Part shown: positions 43,901 through 51,930 of the stretch, piece after piece
Layout: every line of letters starts with the position of its first letter
Numbering within the stretch: position 1 is the stretch's first letter
Source: Patagioenas fasciata
Taxonomy: Eukaryota; Chordata; Aves; Columbiformes; Columbidae
Direction of reading: 5' to 3'
DNA length: 64,000 nucleotides
Assembly: GCF_037038585.1 (NCBI RefSeq)
Contig: NC_092523.1
Location: 28,153,501 to 28,217,500, forward strand
The notes under the pieces: model-generated
The model's input: the letters and a program-made list of their open reading frames with translations, nothing else
Told to the model about the DNA's origin: nothing
The model's database searches: none
Program-made: the position numbers and the translations under genes

Positions 43901-46900
43901 CGAGATCATAATGACCAAGTACCTCCTGGTACAGCCTGTCCCCTGTCACTTAATTTTATAAATTATTGTTACTTTTTACAGTCTGTTAAGCCACAGCCTT
44001 GGTCCAAAGAATGACCTGCAAATATACTTCAAAGAATGAATCACACAGCTCTCATTCTTTTACAGTCACTATAAGTAAATCTCATGAAACTCTTAGCTAC
44101 TACGCTGTGGTTTCATGCTTAGTTTTTTTAAGGTAGCAGCTGAAATTTCAACCTCAAGTGCAAGAAAACCGAATACACACGGTCAAATTAACTGCTAGCT
44201 CAACCCTTGCACAACTCCAGAACAGTGACATTTTAACTACCGGCAGAAATTAACCAAGTCATAAAGTAGATCCATTCTCAAACACTGCTGCTCACATTTT
44301 TGACTGCTTTTTCAAAACCTAAAAAATAAAATTATTTCCTTACTGAATGAGTTTTTCCAGCCCTTAATACACTGAGTAATGGAATTTTATAAAGATGAGA
44401 AATAATCTAAAAGGTCAGCTTCAACATACCTGATCACACTGCCACTGAGGACTTGCACAAAATCTTTCTGCTGTCTGTCTTCCACAGATGCACCGTTGTT
44501 TACTGACTCGAGGACAAGGCTGACAATCTCCTGTGTGTAATTGCGAAGTGACATTGAGAGTAGGAAATGCAAAAGAATGATGTATCTTAACAATTAACTA
44601 CTCCTATGAAGTTTAAGAAGGTGGGTCTGTCTACCTGCATGACAGGCATTCTCACAAGCGTGTTGTCCACACAGCAATGTTCGTCCACACGGCAGGCGAC
44701 ACGACCATTCCTTGGCACTGCACCTCCGGGGCACAGGTTGGGCCTTCTTACAGTGACAGGTTGTTGTGATCATCTTTGGGCAAGGTGGACAAGGTCCTAA
44801 GCAAGGGAAAAAGAACACATCGCTAATGGCCATTTGGCAAATGCAGCCTTGGCTACACCGGGTTTATTCTGAAAACTTTGCAGCTACAAAAATACAGGTC
44901 ACATAAACAAGAGATGCAACAGATTTACCTGGATGACAAAGCAGCAAACATTTATGACCACAAGGAGGTTTGAATTCCCTCTCACATATCTGACCACACG
45001 AGTGAGGTATCAGCCATGGGTCCAGTGTTGGATTTTCCACTTTTCCACAGTAACAGTAATACCTACTGGGAGTTTCAGACCGTTTGTATTCATACCTACA
45101 TTTTGGACTACAACAAGAGAAAAAGGCAGTGAAAAGACAAGCAATTTTTTCTTTTCTTTTTTCTTTTTTTAACAGATTTTATTATTTCAGTTTCCTAAGA
45201 TTGTTACCAGGCTACCAATTAACATTTTGACGACGACTGCAACCCACAACAACATAGTTGAATTTATAACATACAATAAAGGTCTTGCTCTATGTCGGAT
45301 TTTACAATACATTCACTAGAATGTCTAAACAATTGTCCTATCACTGAAATATTTTCTAAGAATATACACCAATAAAATCAGTGTAGCAAGCATACAGAAC
45401 AATTATTATGTAATACCAAAGGAATGTATGTGGCAAAGCGTTAACCTATTTAAACAGAACCAACCAAAAAAATAGATTAAAAATCAGGTTATTGCCAGTA
45501 GCAATTTATAAACTATGTAAAACAAAACTTAGCTATGCTATTAAAACTACGCATAATATTGAAAATTTCATCTGAAAGATTCTAGATTGTACCAGTTCAG
45601 CATCTTAAATATTATAAGATGCATACCTTTATTTATTTTCTTCGATGGTGCCAGATACTTAAAAATACATTATTCCTAAAGGTAGACATGCACCAAAGGT
45701 CTCAAACTTGTTAGTGCCACACGCCCTAAAGGTTTGGGTGCCAGCTATGGACGAGGGAGGCAACATAAGGAAGAAAAAACAAAGCAGCTCCCATTCGTGG
45801 CTACACTAGGAAAAGACAACAGACAAGGAACATCTCCTCAGAGAACAATGGAGGCTTTGAAAGACCTACATACTAATTTCTAATCAAACAAAACACCAAT
45901 TTGCCCCTATATAATACATTACAGGCCATAAACATGTTCTCCATAGTGACTGCACCATTTTATCATGTGCTGAAATGTTAAATAAAATACTATTCACCTT
46001 GATATTTTTTCGTTATAAACATTATACTCAAACACAAAACTAGTTGATAGTAGAAAAGGCATTATGAACTTGACACGCTCTGAGCCAACAATTTTATACC
46101 TTGTTTCCTAAGCAAACCTGCTCTCTGAGATCCCAGTTAACTGAGGCTTTGAATCCATCAGGCACTTTCACCCAAATTTGACAGAGGAGTGTGTCTCAAA
46201 GATATTACTACAAGTTTCCACATAAAAGTAGGTGAGCAAACAAAGCCCAGAGGAAACATGCACAGGGAAACTCTGACTGAACTTTCAGACAGCTTCATTA
46301 TTCATGCAGCCACAATATTACCTTCTTTTTACAGTCTCCTGTAAAACTGCAATACTGGCTTTAACACTTGAGTTATACAGAAACAAACAAACAAAAAAAC
46401 CAATCCAACCCCATAAATCTTGCTATTTTAGAATTGTTTAATTTAAATCTATTTCACAGTGCCAATTTTGAAAGTGACAAATATGTAAAGCCTTTCAGAA
46501 ATAAACATTAGAAGCTGGGACACCTCATAGATAAGTTATCTTCTCAGAGGTTGAAAGAAATTTGATGAAGCAGGTTTTTAATCCCACTGTCAAATATTTC
46601 TGAATCATGTTCACGAAAACTTCAAAATAATTCAGAAAAACAACAGAAAAGTCAGTCTTCTAAACTTTTGTGTGTGTGTGCATGTAATTTACAAGTACCA
46701 TTCCTTTCTAAAGTAACTCCAATTTGCATATGTTTTGCAATAAAAGTATATTTTGTAAATGTACCATGAAGAGCTCACCATGGCCAGGGATAATCTTTCT
46801 TTCCAAAATCATCATCTGTCAAAGGAGAAGAGACAAGGAAAAGGCTGTCCTTGGCCCACTTCTGGATACACACCAAGTGAAATATACAGAAGCATCCACA

Positions 46901-49900
46901 ACAGCTCCAGACCTAAAGAGCAGATATAAATGCCAAGTGCTTTGTATCAGGTTTCCTTCTGTTTCCATTTATGAACATCCATAATATCTAAAGACATACA
47001 AGCTTGCTATTTTTCCATTTAAAAATGAGTTTCCAAAGATAGATTATATCTATTGTTAGATTAATAAAGGCAGTTTTATTGTTATAGATTCATAACTATA
47101 ATGTTTTTTCCTGCTGCTGTGGGAAATTTTTCCAAAGGCTTACGGAGCCCAAAATACTCCCATAATCATAGAAATGTTGATATAAACACACTGTTGGAGG
47201 TCACAAGGCACAACCTTGTGCCCAAAGCAGGACTATTGCCAATTAGCTCAGTTCAGTCACGGCTTTGCCTAGCAAAGCTGGAAAATCCTGAAGGATGGGG
47301 ACTTCACAACCATCCTGGACGACCTGCTCCAAGTGTCATACTACCTTCCCAGTACCCAATCTGCACGTCCCAATTCGTGCCACTACCACCTGTCACCACA
47401 AAGACAACTTTAGCCACCTTCACAGTTCCAAGCAGACAGGGACTGCAATTGTATCATCCTGCTCTCTGCTGGACCAACCAAGCCCAGCTTTCCCACCACC
47501 TCTCTGCCTGTCCTGTACTCTAGGTCTCTAGACATCTTGGCAGTAAAAGTACTAAAAAGACCTTTCTCCCTTTCAAACTTCAGGATTTACATACAATGCT
47601 AGCAAGAAAAATATTTTTATTAAAAGTGTGGCTTTCAATGTAGTGTTTTTCTTCAAAGAGAAAGAGAGGTATAAAATGGAACAGAATTAAAAGCAAATGT
47701 GTGGAAGATTAAGTTGATTTTGCCAATAACCTGTCTCCATCACTAAACCTCTATGTTCTTGTTGCCCGTATACAGCTCTTTGTCAGTTCAGAATATCAGC
47801 CTGCTGCCGAAAAGCAATTTAAAGAACAGAAATGCAGTTTTATGACTCAGGTACTTTCCACATATCGATGTATTAAATTGTCAGCTTAGAATTACTATAA
47901 CAATTTGGTAAGAGAAATGCAGCAGAAAATACAAGTTTTCGTTTCTTTATTTTTCTAATAACTTAGGATATCGTTATAAAATTACACTGTGAAAACAAGG
48001 AGATTTTCCCCATTAACTTATGGACAACAAAGCCAATGACCTAAGTTTGTAAAAGTATAACAAATAACTTCCCAAAACTAAAGCTAAACAGGAGATATTA
48101 AGTAAACAAACAGACTTTGCTGAAACTTACAGATTCAAGATAACTAACAAACCACTGCATTATAAAAGACACCTTCCAAGTTGCCAAATCATCTCACTTC
48201 TGCTGAGATTAACTCTATCAAGAGACACAAAACTTTAAAATCAAACTAAACACGCATGCTAAGGTCTGAAAAAATATAGAATAAATATGTTAAGAATTAA
48301 TACAAAATATATTGCATTTCTTTCTAAAAGAAGAGTTAATGACTACAGTTTCATTGGATACTTCTAGTCCACGTACATCCAAATTAAGACATTAAAAATT
48401 TTCTATACCTTTTTCTTTTAATGTTTAACATTAAGCTGCAAAAATGTTTTTGATTTAAGTAACAGTAACAGAAACATTGTTGGGCCTGTCAACATCAAAG
48501 GGAAGTTGAAACATAACAATGAAAGTGAAAAAGATTTGTCCCGAAATCTCTCCCATGAAAAAAGTACCTATATGAAGTAAGATAATCTACCCAGACATGT
48601 GACCCTTCTTTTTCACCTGATCAGCCTTTGGAGTAGTAAAGTTTATCTTGGCTCCCTTGCTATAACTCTAACAAGAATACTTCCTAATTTCCTAGTATTT
48701 CTTGCTTTTGTGCTTGCTATGACATAGTTTATTCAATAAGTCATTGCAAGCATTGGCCTTCCCACACTTCTTTTTTTCCATCTGCTACAATCTGAAATTT
48801 AAAAATAACTATTTGACATTACAATAATAAACACATGTCAATATATATTCTAAGTTACATAAGTATAAGCATTTATTTCTTCAAGTGCTTGAAAAACTCA
48901 AAGATATCAAATGTTGCATTAAGAACTGTATCATTTTAAAACTATCAATCCCAAGAATTACGTTAGTAACATAATTAAACGCAAGTTATTCAAGCAGTTA
49001 TATACGCTTTATTCTCAAACCTACTGTAAAATACTTACAGCTTGGTTCCTTTTAACTGAAGCAATGCAGATGAGACACGTCATAGCCCCTGACTGAAAAG
49101 CTTCATTCATGTACTGTCTTGTACGTTCCAGTTCACTTGCATCTCCATCTTTAACGTATAAAGATTTTTAAAACAATCAGTAACGTTTGATCTGCTATTC
49201 TGTACATCAGAAGACTACTGTAAAAGTATATATGCTGTTTTCTCTGTACAAACGCCAGTCAAATATTATGACAAAACCACATTATTAGAAGTACTTCAGA
49301 CAGTTTCCAAATTGTACCATTGATTCTGCATAAGAGGCAAGAAGTATTGCCAGTGTGCATTGCTGGGAGCAAGTATTTTTAATACAGGACATCAGAATAA
49401 AGTGCTTTCCCTCCAATTACGGAAAAATTCTAATACACAGCCAGTCATACAGCATTTTTTATGCTTTCATACCAAAATAAAAGTAAATAAATGAAAAAAG
49501 TTACCAGTTTGACTGGTGTAAATGTTAAATGTTTTGACCAAAATCTTTCCTTGTTTTTCTTCAGCATCTTCATCATCATCTTCAGATGAGGAGCTAAACT
49601 GGTCTTCAACTAGCTTTTTTGCAGCAGCCTGATTAGCCTTCTTAATTTCATCAAATTTCTTCTGTGAAGATAATTCTATTAAGAGAACAGATTAATGATT
49701 ATTAATAGCATAAGTCAATCATAACCATATTCAGTTTAACATACTTTCAACTGTCCTTTTCTTTAAAGAGCTTGGTGATTTTATATTTTTAAGGGCAGTA
49801 CATTGCTACATTTTCAACACCACACAAGAGATAAATTGTATTTCCTTCTTTACTAAGTATTATCAATAAAATCCACAGCAATAATTATTATCTGTTAATT

Positions 49901-51084
49901 ACTGCAGACAAACCCAACCAAACATGCTAGAATATATGCATCTAAAATGCTGCTTTATGAAATGGATACTTAAAAACCCCCCCACACACACTTTCCACAC
50001 AAACACAACTTTTATAGCATGAGGAAGAAGAAAAAAATAATCAGGAAAAGAGCGACAAAAGCAATTGTTATAACTTGCTGGTACCCTACAGGTACCTCTC
50101 CCAGCATTTGGTGGGGCTTGTTTGTTTTTATATGACTTTTATTGATCTCTCTCCATTCAATAAGTCTTCATTGCAATAGTACATTCATGCAATTCCACAA
50201 CTGGCAACATTAAAAGCGACAGGGTATTTTAATATAAGCTTTTAAAAAAGTTATTGTATATGAAATAAAGGAAGATTATCACATGGAGAAAAAATATATA
50301 TAACTTAACAGAGTTCATAATAAATCGAAGTGCCTTTAAGATAACATACCACAGAGATATAAAGGTCTTCAGCAGGTCACAGGTCTTAAGAACTTCGTAG
50401 TTTTCCGCATTAGGCTACCGCACCAAATATATTTACTGGGGTTCATGAAGTTTAGTTTTAGGGCCTTCCTTAGAGAATTACGCTGCCACGCGAAAGGGGT
50501 CAGCGTTTGGCACTTCCGTACCTGCGAGGTGTAACTCGCACTCACTGCAGCCCGGCGCCCCTTCCGCAGCGGGGCCATGTGGGACACTGACCAGAGCGGG
50601 CAGTGCTCTCCGGGGCATTTCCAACCGTACCGAAAAGCAGCTGCTGCACCGCGTACTCCATACGCTCCTCTCCTGCTCGAGGGGCGCTGGCTGTGCCTCC
50701 CGGGAAGGACCAGCCCTCGAGCCCCCTGTTCCTCCTGAAGGTCCCAGGAGGCGGCACACAGGCTGGCCAGCGCCGAGCAGCGAACCCACACGAGCGGCCT
50801 TCGGGAGAGCCCCGACCTGGGCGTCTGTAGGGGGTTCCCAAGGCCCGGCTGGGCTCCGGGCCACAGCCGGCTCCCCAGCACGGGACCCCGCAGCCCGGGG
50901 TAGGGGGGAGGAAGCGACACTCACCGCTGGCCCCCTTGCCGCTGGTCTCCGCGGCCGCAACGCCGGCACCGCCGCGGGCCCTCGGGGCCGGGAGTCGGGC
51001 AGCCGCCCCAGCGCGGTCGGCGAGCCCGGGCGCAGGCCTGGCGCGGCCCCGGCCCCGGCCGCCCTGGCGCCAGGGCGCCTCCAT
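4744..51084 (-). CDS. NFXL1: NFXL1, whole gene, 22 coding exons (886 aa)
   Basis: Coding exons in transcript order: 50925-51084, 49505-49675, 49039-49148, 46779-46912, 44929-45107, 44635-44796, 44430-44530, 43081-43195, 42635-42759, 41528-41650, 40042-40132, 36915-37035, 36107-36263, 35194-35285, 31702-31723, 25254-25394, 22664-22830, 21820-21889, 14621-14725, 13300-13386, 9854-9907, 4744-4917. They total 2661 bases with GT-AG introns and matching phases throughout. The product has a low-complexity Ala/Gly/Arg N-terminus (1-53), an acidic linker, a RING/PHD-like Cys-His domain (about 135-195), roughly ten NF-X1-type Cys-rich zinc fingers (about 225-780), a charged helix (about 812-842) and one C-terminal membrane segment (about 865-883). 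This is the known NFXL1 architecture, and the length is close to the human protein (about 911 aa). The family is described as a putative X-box-binding or E3-ligase-type protein; the cellular role is not settled. Human NFXL1 variants have been linked to language impairment. The assembly is seen in the sequence; the function is family knowledge. Confidence 0.95.
4918..9853 (-). other. NFXL1 intron 21
   Basis: 4.9 kb intron. The part at about 5730-6200 is strikingly purine-rich on the plus strand. No gene or classified transposon was recognised. Confidence 0.65.
9854..9907 (-). CDS. NFXL1: NFXL1 exon 21, 54 bases
   Basis: Residues 812-829, [18 protein letters not shown]: a highly charged helix that continues into exon 22. 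The acceptor is TTAACAG|ATA and the donor CAG|GTATCA. Confidence 0.92.
9908..13299 (-). other. NFXL1 intron 20
   Basis: AT-rich intron with no recognised gene. A less AT-rich block at about 12290-12600 may be an old repeat of unknown type. Confidence 0.65.
13300..13386 (-). CDS. NFXL1: NFXL1 exon 20
   Basis: Residues 783-811 in phase 0. Encodes [20 protein letters not shown] then KEMKRKASE. The acceptor is CTTGACAG|GAA and the donor GAG|GTAATG. Confidence 0.92.
13387..14620 (-). other. NFXL1 intron 19
   Basis: AT-rich intron with a short TTG microsatellite (14079-14097). No gene seen. Confidence 0.75.
14079..14097 (+). repeat. TTG microsatellite
   Basis: Six tandem TTG units in NFXL1 intron 19. 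Confidence 0.85.
14621..14725 (-). CDS. NFXL1: NFXL1 exon 19 (last NF-X1 finger)
   Basis: Residues 748-782. Encodes [16 protein letters not shown], then [18 protein letters not shown]. The acceptor is TTTATAG|TTG and the donor AAG|GTGAAT. Confidence 0.94.
14959..15086 (+). mobile_element. LTR fragment, same family as 2299-2849
   Basis: Starts TGTTCTGGTTTTGGCTGGGA and continues with GTAGCTGGTATAGTGCTG, matching the 5' part of the 2299-2849 LTR read on its own strand. Only about 130 bases are recognisable, so it is truncated. Confidence 0.7.
15836..16620 (-). mobile_element. ancient CR1 LINE fragment
   Basis: The plus strand reads as the reverse complement of a CR1 ORF2/3' region: AACCTTTAAGTCATCATG near the start, GCCAGAACTGCATGTAATAT around 16182, and TAAATCCAGTTCTTGGG near 16550. 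Highly diverged, so the bounds are approximate. Confidence 0.5.
20990..21690 (-). mobile_element. ancient CR1 LINE fragment
   Basis: The reverse-complement CR1 pattern is visible from AAAAGTCATTTGGCCCATT (21018) to the typical TTAATAACTGCCCTCTGAGT near 21633. Diverged, with approximate bounds. Confidence 0.5.
21820..21889 (-). CDS. NFXL1: NFXL1 exon 18
   Basis: Residues 724-747. Encodes [19 protein letters not shown] and CPKE, a linker that begins the last finger. The acceptor is TTTTACAG|A and the donor GAG|GTAAGA. Confidence 0.92.
21890..22663 (-). other. NFXL1 intron 17
   Basis: AT-rich intron. Nothing else seen. Confidence 0.75.
22664..22830 (-). CDS. NFXL1: NFXL1 exon 17
   Basis: Residues 669-723. 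Encodes [17 protein letters not shown] and then [17 protein letters not shown] with a CHC knuckle. The acceptor TTGTTAG|GCAG could also be used four bases further in (GCAG|GTG), but phase demands the site used here. The donor is CTT|GTAAGT. Confidence 0.92.
22831..25253 (-). other. NFXL1 intron 16
   Basis: AT-rich intron. No gene or transposon recognised. Confidence 0.7.
25254..25394 (-). CDS. NFXL1: NFXL1 exon 16
   Basis: Residues 622-668 in phase 0. Encodes [19 protein letters not shown] and then [13 protein letters not shown], an NF-X1 finger, followed by a short polar linker. The donor is AAG|GTAGGT. Confidence 0.94.
25395..31701 (-). other. NFXL1 intron 15
   Basis: 6.3 kb intron. It starts near a TA/CA-rich simple-repeat zone (about 25420-25520) and a T run (about 25598-25616). 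The stretch at about 26930-27900 is less AT-rich but gives no recognisable protein or repeat. Confidence 0.65.
25420..25520 (+). repeat. TA/CA-rich simple-repeat zone
   Basis: Alternating purine-pyrimidine blocks (TATATATA, ACACAC, GTGTGTG) in NFXL1 intron 15. Confidence 0.7.
31702..31723 (-). CDS. NFXL1: NFXL1 exon 15, 22-base microexon
   Basis: Residues 614-621, V-ECLGQHE across the junction. Flanked by a good pyrimidine tract and acceptor (CTTTAACAG|G) and a strong donor (GAG|GTGAGT). It is required: the phase left open by exon 14 (two bases, GT) and the phase-0 start of exon 16 can only be joined in frame through an insert of this phase, and it keeps the family reading ECLG-x-HEVSPLPC. 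Confidence 0.88.
32757..33476 (+). mobile_element. CR1 LINE 3' end
   Basis: Recognisable remnants of the 3' end of CR1 ORF2 (TTTTGCAGACAACACTAAAG near 32942, GGCATTCAGAAGGATCTAGA near 32989) and the 3' UTR signature GGTTGGACTAGATGACC near 33418. Interrupted by a TTTG microsatellite at 32881-32908. Confidence 0.8.
32881..32908 (+). repeat. TTTG microsatellite
   Basis: About seven GTTT units inside the CR1 copy of NFXL1 intron 14. Confidence 0.9.
35194..35285 (-). CDS. NFXL1: NFXL1 exon 14
   Basis: Residues 584-613. Encodes a linker ([17 protein letters not shown]) and [11 protein letters not shown] before the microexon. The acceptor is CTCTCAG|CAT and the donor AGT|GTAAGT. Confidence 0.92.
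35707..36056. repeat. 6-bp target-site duplication around solo LTR
   Basis: AACAAC at 35707-35712 and again at 36051-36056, directly abutting the LTR ends. Identical copies suggest a comparatively recent insertion. Confidence 0.85.
35713..36050 (-). mobile_element. solo LTR, beta/alpharetrovirus-like (ERVK type)
   Basis: A 338-base element on the minus strand with ends TGTGGGGGACTATGG and CAACCACGACA. It has TATAAAAATA (plus about 35796-35805) and AATAAA (plus TTTATT at 35778-35783). A perfect 6-bp target duplication AACAAC flanks it at 35707-35712 and 36051-36056. Six-base duplications and TGT/ACA ends fit class II retroviruses. It lies in NFXL1 intron 13 in the sense orientation of the gene. 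Confidence 0.9.
36107..36263 (-). CDS. NFXL1: NFXL1 exon 13
   Basis: Residues 531-583. Carries [18 protein letters not shown], then CPPCRQSC and [12 protein letters not shown]. The donor TCA|GTAAGT lies only 50 bases upstream of the target-site duplication of a solo LTR (35713-36050). Confidence 0.93.
36264..36914 (-). other. NFXL1 intron 12
   Basis: AT-rich intron. Nothing else seen. Confidence 0.75.
36915..37035 (-). CDS. NFXL1: NFXL1 exon 12
   Basis: Residues 491-530. Encodes [18 protein letters not shown] and then the basic stretch [15 protein letters not shown]. The donor is CAG|GTCAGT. Confidence 0.93.
37036..40041 (-). other. NFXL1 intron 11
   Basis: Three kilobases of AT-rich intron with an A run at 37579-37596. 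No gene or transposon recognised. Confidence 0.7.
40042..40132 (-). CDS. NFXL1: NFXL1 exon 11
   Basis: Residues 461-490. Encodes [15 protein letters not shown] and then [13 protein letters not shown], completing one NF-X1 finger and forming the next. The donor is GAG|GTAAGA. Confidence 0.94.
40133..41527 (-). other. NFXL1 intron 10
   Basis: Contains a low-complexity AAC/AAAC run with a C tract (about 40566-40618). No gene seen. Confidence 0.75.
41528..41650 (-). CDS. NFXL1: NFXL1 exon 10
   Basis: Residues 420-460 in phase 0. Encodes [19 protein letters not shown] and [15 protein letters not shown], part of an NF-X1 finger finished by exon 11. The donor is AAG|GTAAGT. Confidence 0.94.
41651..42634 (-). 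other. NFXL1 intron 9
   Basis: Unremarkable AT-rich intron. Nothing else seen. Confidence 0.75.
42635..42759 (-). CDS. NFXL1: NFXL1 exon 9
   Basis: Residues 378-419. Encodes [14 protein letters not shown] and then [18 protein letters not shown], another NF-X1 finger. The acceptor is ambiguous by 2 bases (TCTAG|AG versus TCTAGAG). Phase with exon 8 requires the longer form used here. Confidence 0.93.
42760..43080 (-). other. NFXL1 intron 8
   Basis: AT-rich intron of 321 bases with short A and T runs. Nothing else seen. Confidence 0.8.
43081..43195 (-). CDS. NFXL1: NFXL1 exon 8
   Basis: Residues 340-377. A full NF-X1 finger ([19 protein letters not shown]) followed by [14 protein letters not shown]. 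The acceptor is TTCCAG|GTG and the donor CAA|GTAAGC. Confidence 0.94.
43196..44429 (-). other. NFXL1 intron 7
   Basis: No gene seen. The part at about 43380-43800 is less AT-rich and may be an old repeat that I cannot name. Confidence 0.6.
44430..44530 (-). CDS. NFXL1: NFXL1 exon 7
   Basis: Residues 306-339. Encodes [17 protein letters not shown] followed by [11 protein letters not shown], a Cys-rich linker between two NF-X1 fingers. The donor is CAG|GTATGT. Confidence 0.93.
44635..44796 (-). CDS. NFXL1: NFXL1 exon 6
   Basis: Residues 252-305. Carries PCPPCPKM, then a CHC knuckle and an NF-X1 finger ([20 protein letters not shown]). Only 132 and 104 bases separate it from its neighbours. 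Confidence 0.94.
44929..45107 (-). CDS. NFXL1: NFXL1 exon 5
   Basis: Residues 192-251. Begins [20 protein letters not shown] and contains the first NF-X1-type fingers ([20 protein letters not shown]). The acceptor is TGTAG|T and the donor CAG|GTAAAT. Confidence 0.94.
45108..46778 (-). other. NFXL1 intron 4
   Basis: AT-rich intron. A pyrimidine-rich run at about 45148-45171 on the plus strand is a simple repeat. No gene or transposon recognised. Confidence 0.75.
46779..46912 (-). CDS. NFXL1: NFXL1 exon 4 (second half of RING)
   Basis: Residues 148-191 plus two bases of codon 192. Encodes [11 protein letters not shown], then [10 protein letters not shown] and [12 protein letters not shown]. 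It supplies the Cys/His ligands of the RING/PHD-like domain, which is completed by PCPKC at the exon 5 start. A false acceptor-like CAG lies inside the exon before ATGATGATTT, but the frame is open across it and the upstream part carries essential ligands, so the 134-base exon is the right call. The acceptor is TTTAG|GTC. Confidence 0.9.
46913..49038 (-). other. NFXL1 intron 3
   Basis: Holds a diverged CR1 3' end (about 47163-47560). The remainder is AT-rich with no recognisable feature. Confidence 0.8.
47163..47560 (-). mobile_element. diverged CR1 LINE 3' end
   Basis: The plus strand shows AATCATAGAAATGTTGATAT, then GTTGGAGGTCACAAGGCACA and GGATGGGGACTTCACAACC, the reverse complement of a CR1 3' region. 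Lies in NFXL1 intron 3, in the sense orientation of the gene. Confidence 0.75.
49039..49148 (-). CDS. NFXL1: NFXL1 exon 3 (first half of RING)
   Basis: Residues 111-147. Holds [14 protein letters not shown] and then the first zinc-ligand pair of the RING/PHD-like domain, CLIC (Cys135, Cys138). The acceptor is TTAAAG|AT, with a weak pyrimidine tract, and the donor GCT|GTAAGT. Confidence 0.92.
49149..49504 (-). other. NFXL1 intron 2
   Basis: AT-rich intron of 356 bases. Nothing else recognised. Confidence 0.8.
49505..49675 (-). CDS. NFXL1: NFXL1 exon 2
   Basis: Residues 54-110. Encodes the conserved [18 protein letters not shown] helix, then a Ser/Asp/Glu-rich acidic stretch and [10 protein letters not shown]. 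The acceptor is TTAATAG|AA and the donor CTG|GTAACT. Confidence 0.92.
49676..50924 (-). other. NFXL1 intron 1
   Basis: The 5' end lies in the CpG island; the rest is AT-rich. No further gene or recognisable repeat was seen. Confidence 0.8.
50925..51084 (-). CDS. NFXL1: NFXL1 exon 1 (start codon)
   Basis: Encodes residues 1-53 plus the first base of codon 54. The ATG at 51084-51082 lies in a strong Kozak context (AGAGATGG), and the product begins MEAPWRQ, matching the usual MEA-x-WRQ start of the family. The rest is Ala/Gly/Arg-rich, GC-rich and probably disordered. The donor is G|GTGAGT. The frame is also open upstream to an ATG at 51411-51409, which would add 109 residues. I prefer the downstream start because of Kozak context and family length. 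Confidence 0.9.
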
Positions 51085-51250
51085 CTCTGCCCCGCCAGTG
51101 AGCGATGGACTGCGGCGAGAGGCCGACTCTGCCCCACACCCCCGGCTGGAGCCGCCCCGCGGCAGCTGTCCCGCCCGGCCCGGCCCTGCCCCTCGTCCGG
51201 AAGCGGCGGCAGAGGCGGCGAGGACGCCGCTGGGCTCCCGCGGCAGCGCG

Positions 51251-51322
51251 ACCACAACTCCCAGCGCTCCCCGCGCGGGCGGACCGGAAGTGGCGGCTGC
51301 GGACTCCAACACCCAGAGTGCA
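51251..51322 (+). promoter_or_regulatory. two ZNF143/STAF-like motifs in NFXL1 promoter
   Basis: ACCACAACTCCCAGC at 51251-51265 and ACTCCAACACCCAGAGTGCA at 51303-51322 both resemble the SBS motif (ACTACAANTCCCAGNATGC), each with mismatches. Such pairs with ETS sites are common at housekeeping promoters. This is inferred from motif similarity. Confidence 0.4.
51284..51291 (+). promoter_or_regulatory. ETS-family site in NFXL1 promoter
   Basis: CCGGAAGT is the consensus ETS/GABP core, about 200 bases upstream of the start codon. A second close match, CCGGAAGC, lies at 51197-51204. Motif match only. Confidence 0.5.
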
Positions 51323-51578
51323 CCGGGGCGCCGCGCGGCCGCGCGTAGCCGGGGGCTGGAGCCGCCAGCGGGAGGGGGCGCTGGTGGTGCCGGGCGGGGG
51401 GGCAGTGGCACTAGTTGTTAGTTTTAGGTACCAGCAGTGGCAGTGGAGACCTGTCCCGCGCTCGTTAATCATAAAAACTTTTGCTGCTGTCTAGGCTGGC
51501 ATCTCTTTTAGTCCTCAATGCTTGGACTTCTTCTTACCTGCCGCTCTGGCTGCGGAAGTAATGACTTCAGCTCCTTTT

Positions 51579-51930
51579 CACAGAATCATCTAGGTTGGAA
51601 AAGACCTTTAAGGTCGAGTTCAACTGTAAACCTAACACTGCCAATTCCACCTCTAAACCATGTCCATAGGAACCTCATCTGTATGTCTTTTAAACACTTC
51701 CAGGGATGGTGACTCCAACACTGCCCTGGGCAGCCTGTTCCAATGCCTGACAACCCTTTCCACCAAGAACTTTTTCCTAGTATCCAATCTGAACCTCCCC
51801 TGGTGCAACATGAGGCTGTTTGCTTTCCATACCACCTGTTATTTGGGAGAAGAGACCAACAGCCACCTCACTACAACCTCCTTTCAGGTAGTTGTTGAGA
51901 GGGGTGAGGTCAGGCCTCAGCCTCATTTTC
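51579..51930 (-). mobile_element. CR1 LINE 3' end
   Basis: Clear reverse-complement CR1 3' end: CACAGAATCATCTAGGTTGG, AAAGACCTTTAAGGTCGAG, GGGATGGTGACTCCAACACT and CCTGGGCAGCCTGTTCCA. It sits about 100 bases from the CpG island of NFXL1. Confidence 0.88.

Larger units (their letters stand above)
50500..51470 (-). promoter_or_regulatory. CpG-island promoter of NFXL1
   Basis: Roughly 0.95 kb that is very rich in G+C and CpG, surrounded by AT-rich sequence, and spans the 5' UTR, exon 1 and the start of intron 1. No TATA box is seen near the likely start, as usual for CpG-island promoters. Large open frames on both strands here come from the base composition. Confidence 0.85.

Noticed and set aside
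46779-46815. A separate 37-base exon starting at an internal CAG|ATGATG
   Set aside because: The frame is open through this point and the upstream 97 bases carry RING ligands with a proper acceptor, so it is one 134-base exon.
47101-47531. 140-codon plus-strand frame
   Set aside because: It overlaps a CR1 3' end read on the opposite strand and has no protein-like features.
50369-51494. Several long open frames (up to 289 codons) on both strands of the GC-rich block
   Set aside because: Stop codons are rare in CpG-island sequence. Only the NFXL1 exon 1 part has a family match and a correct splice donor.
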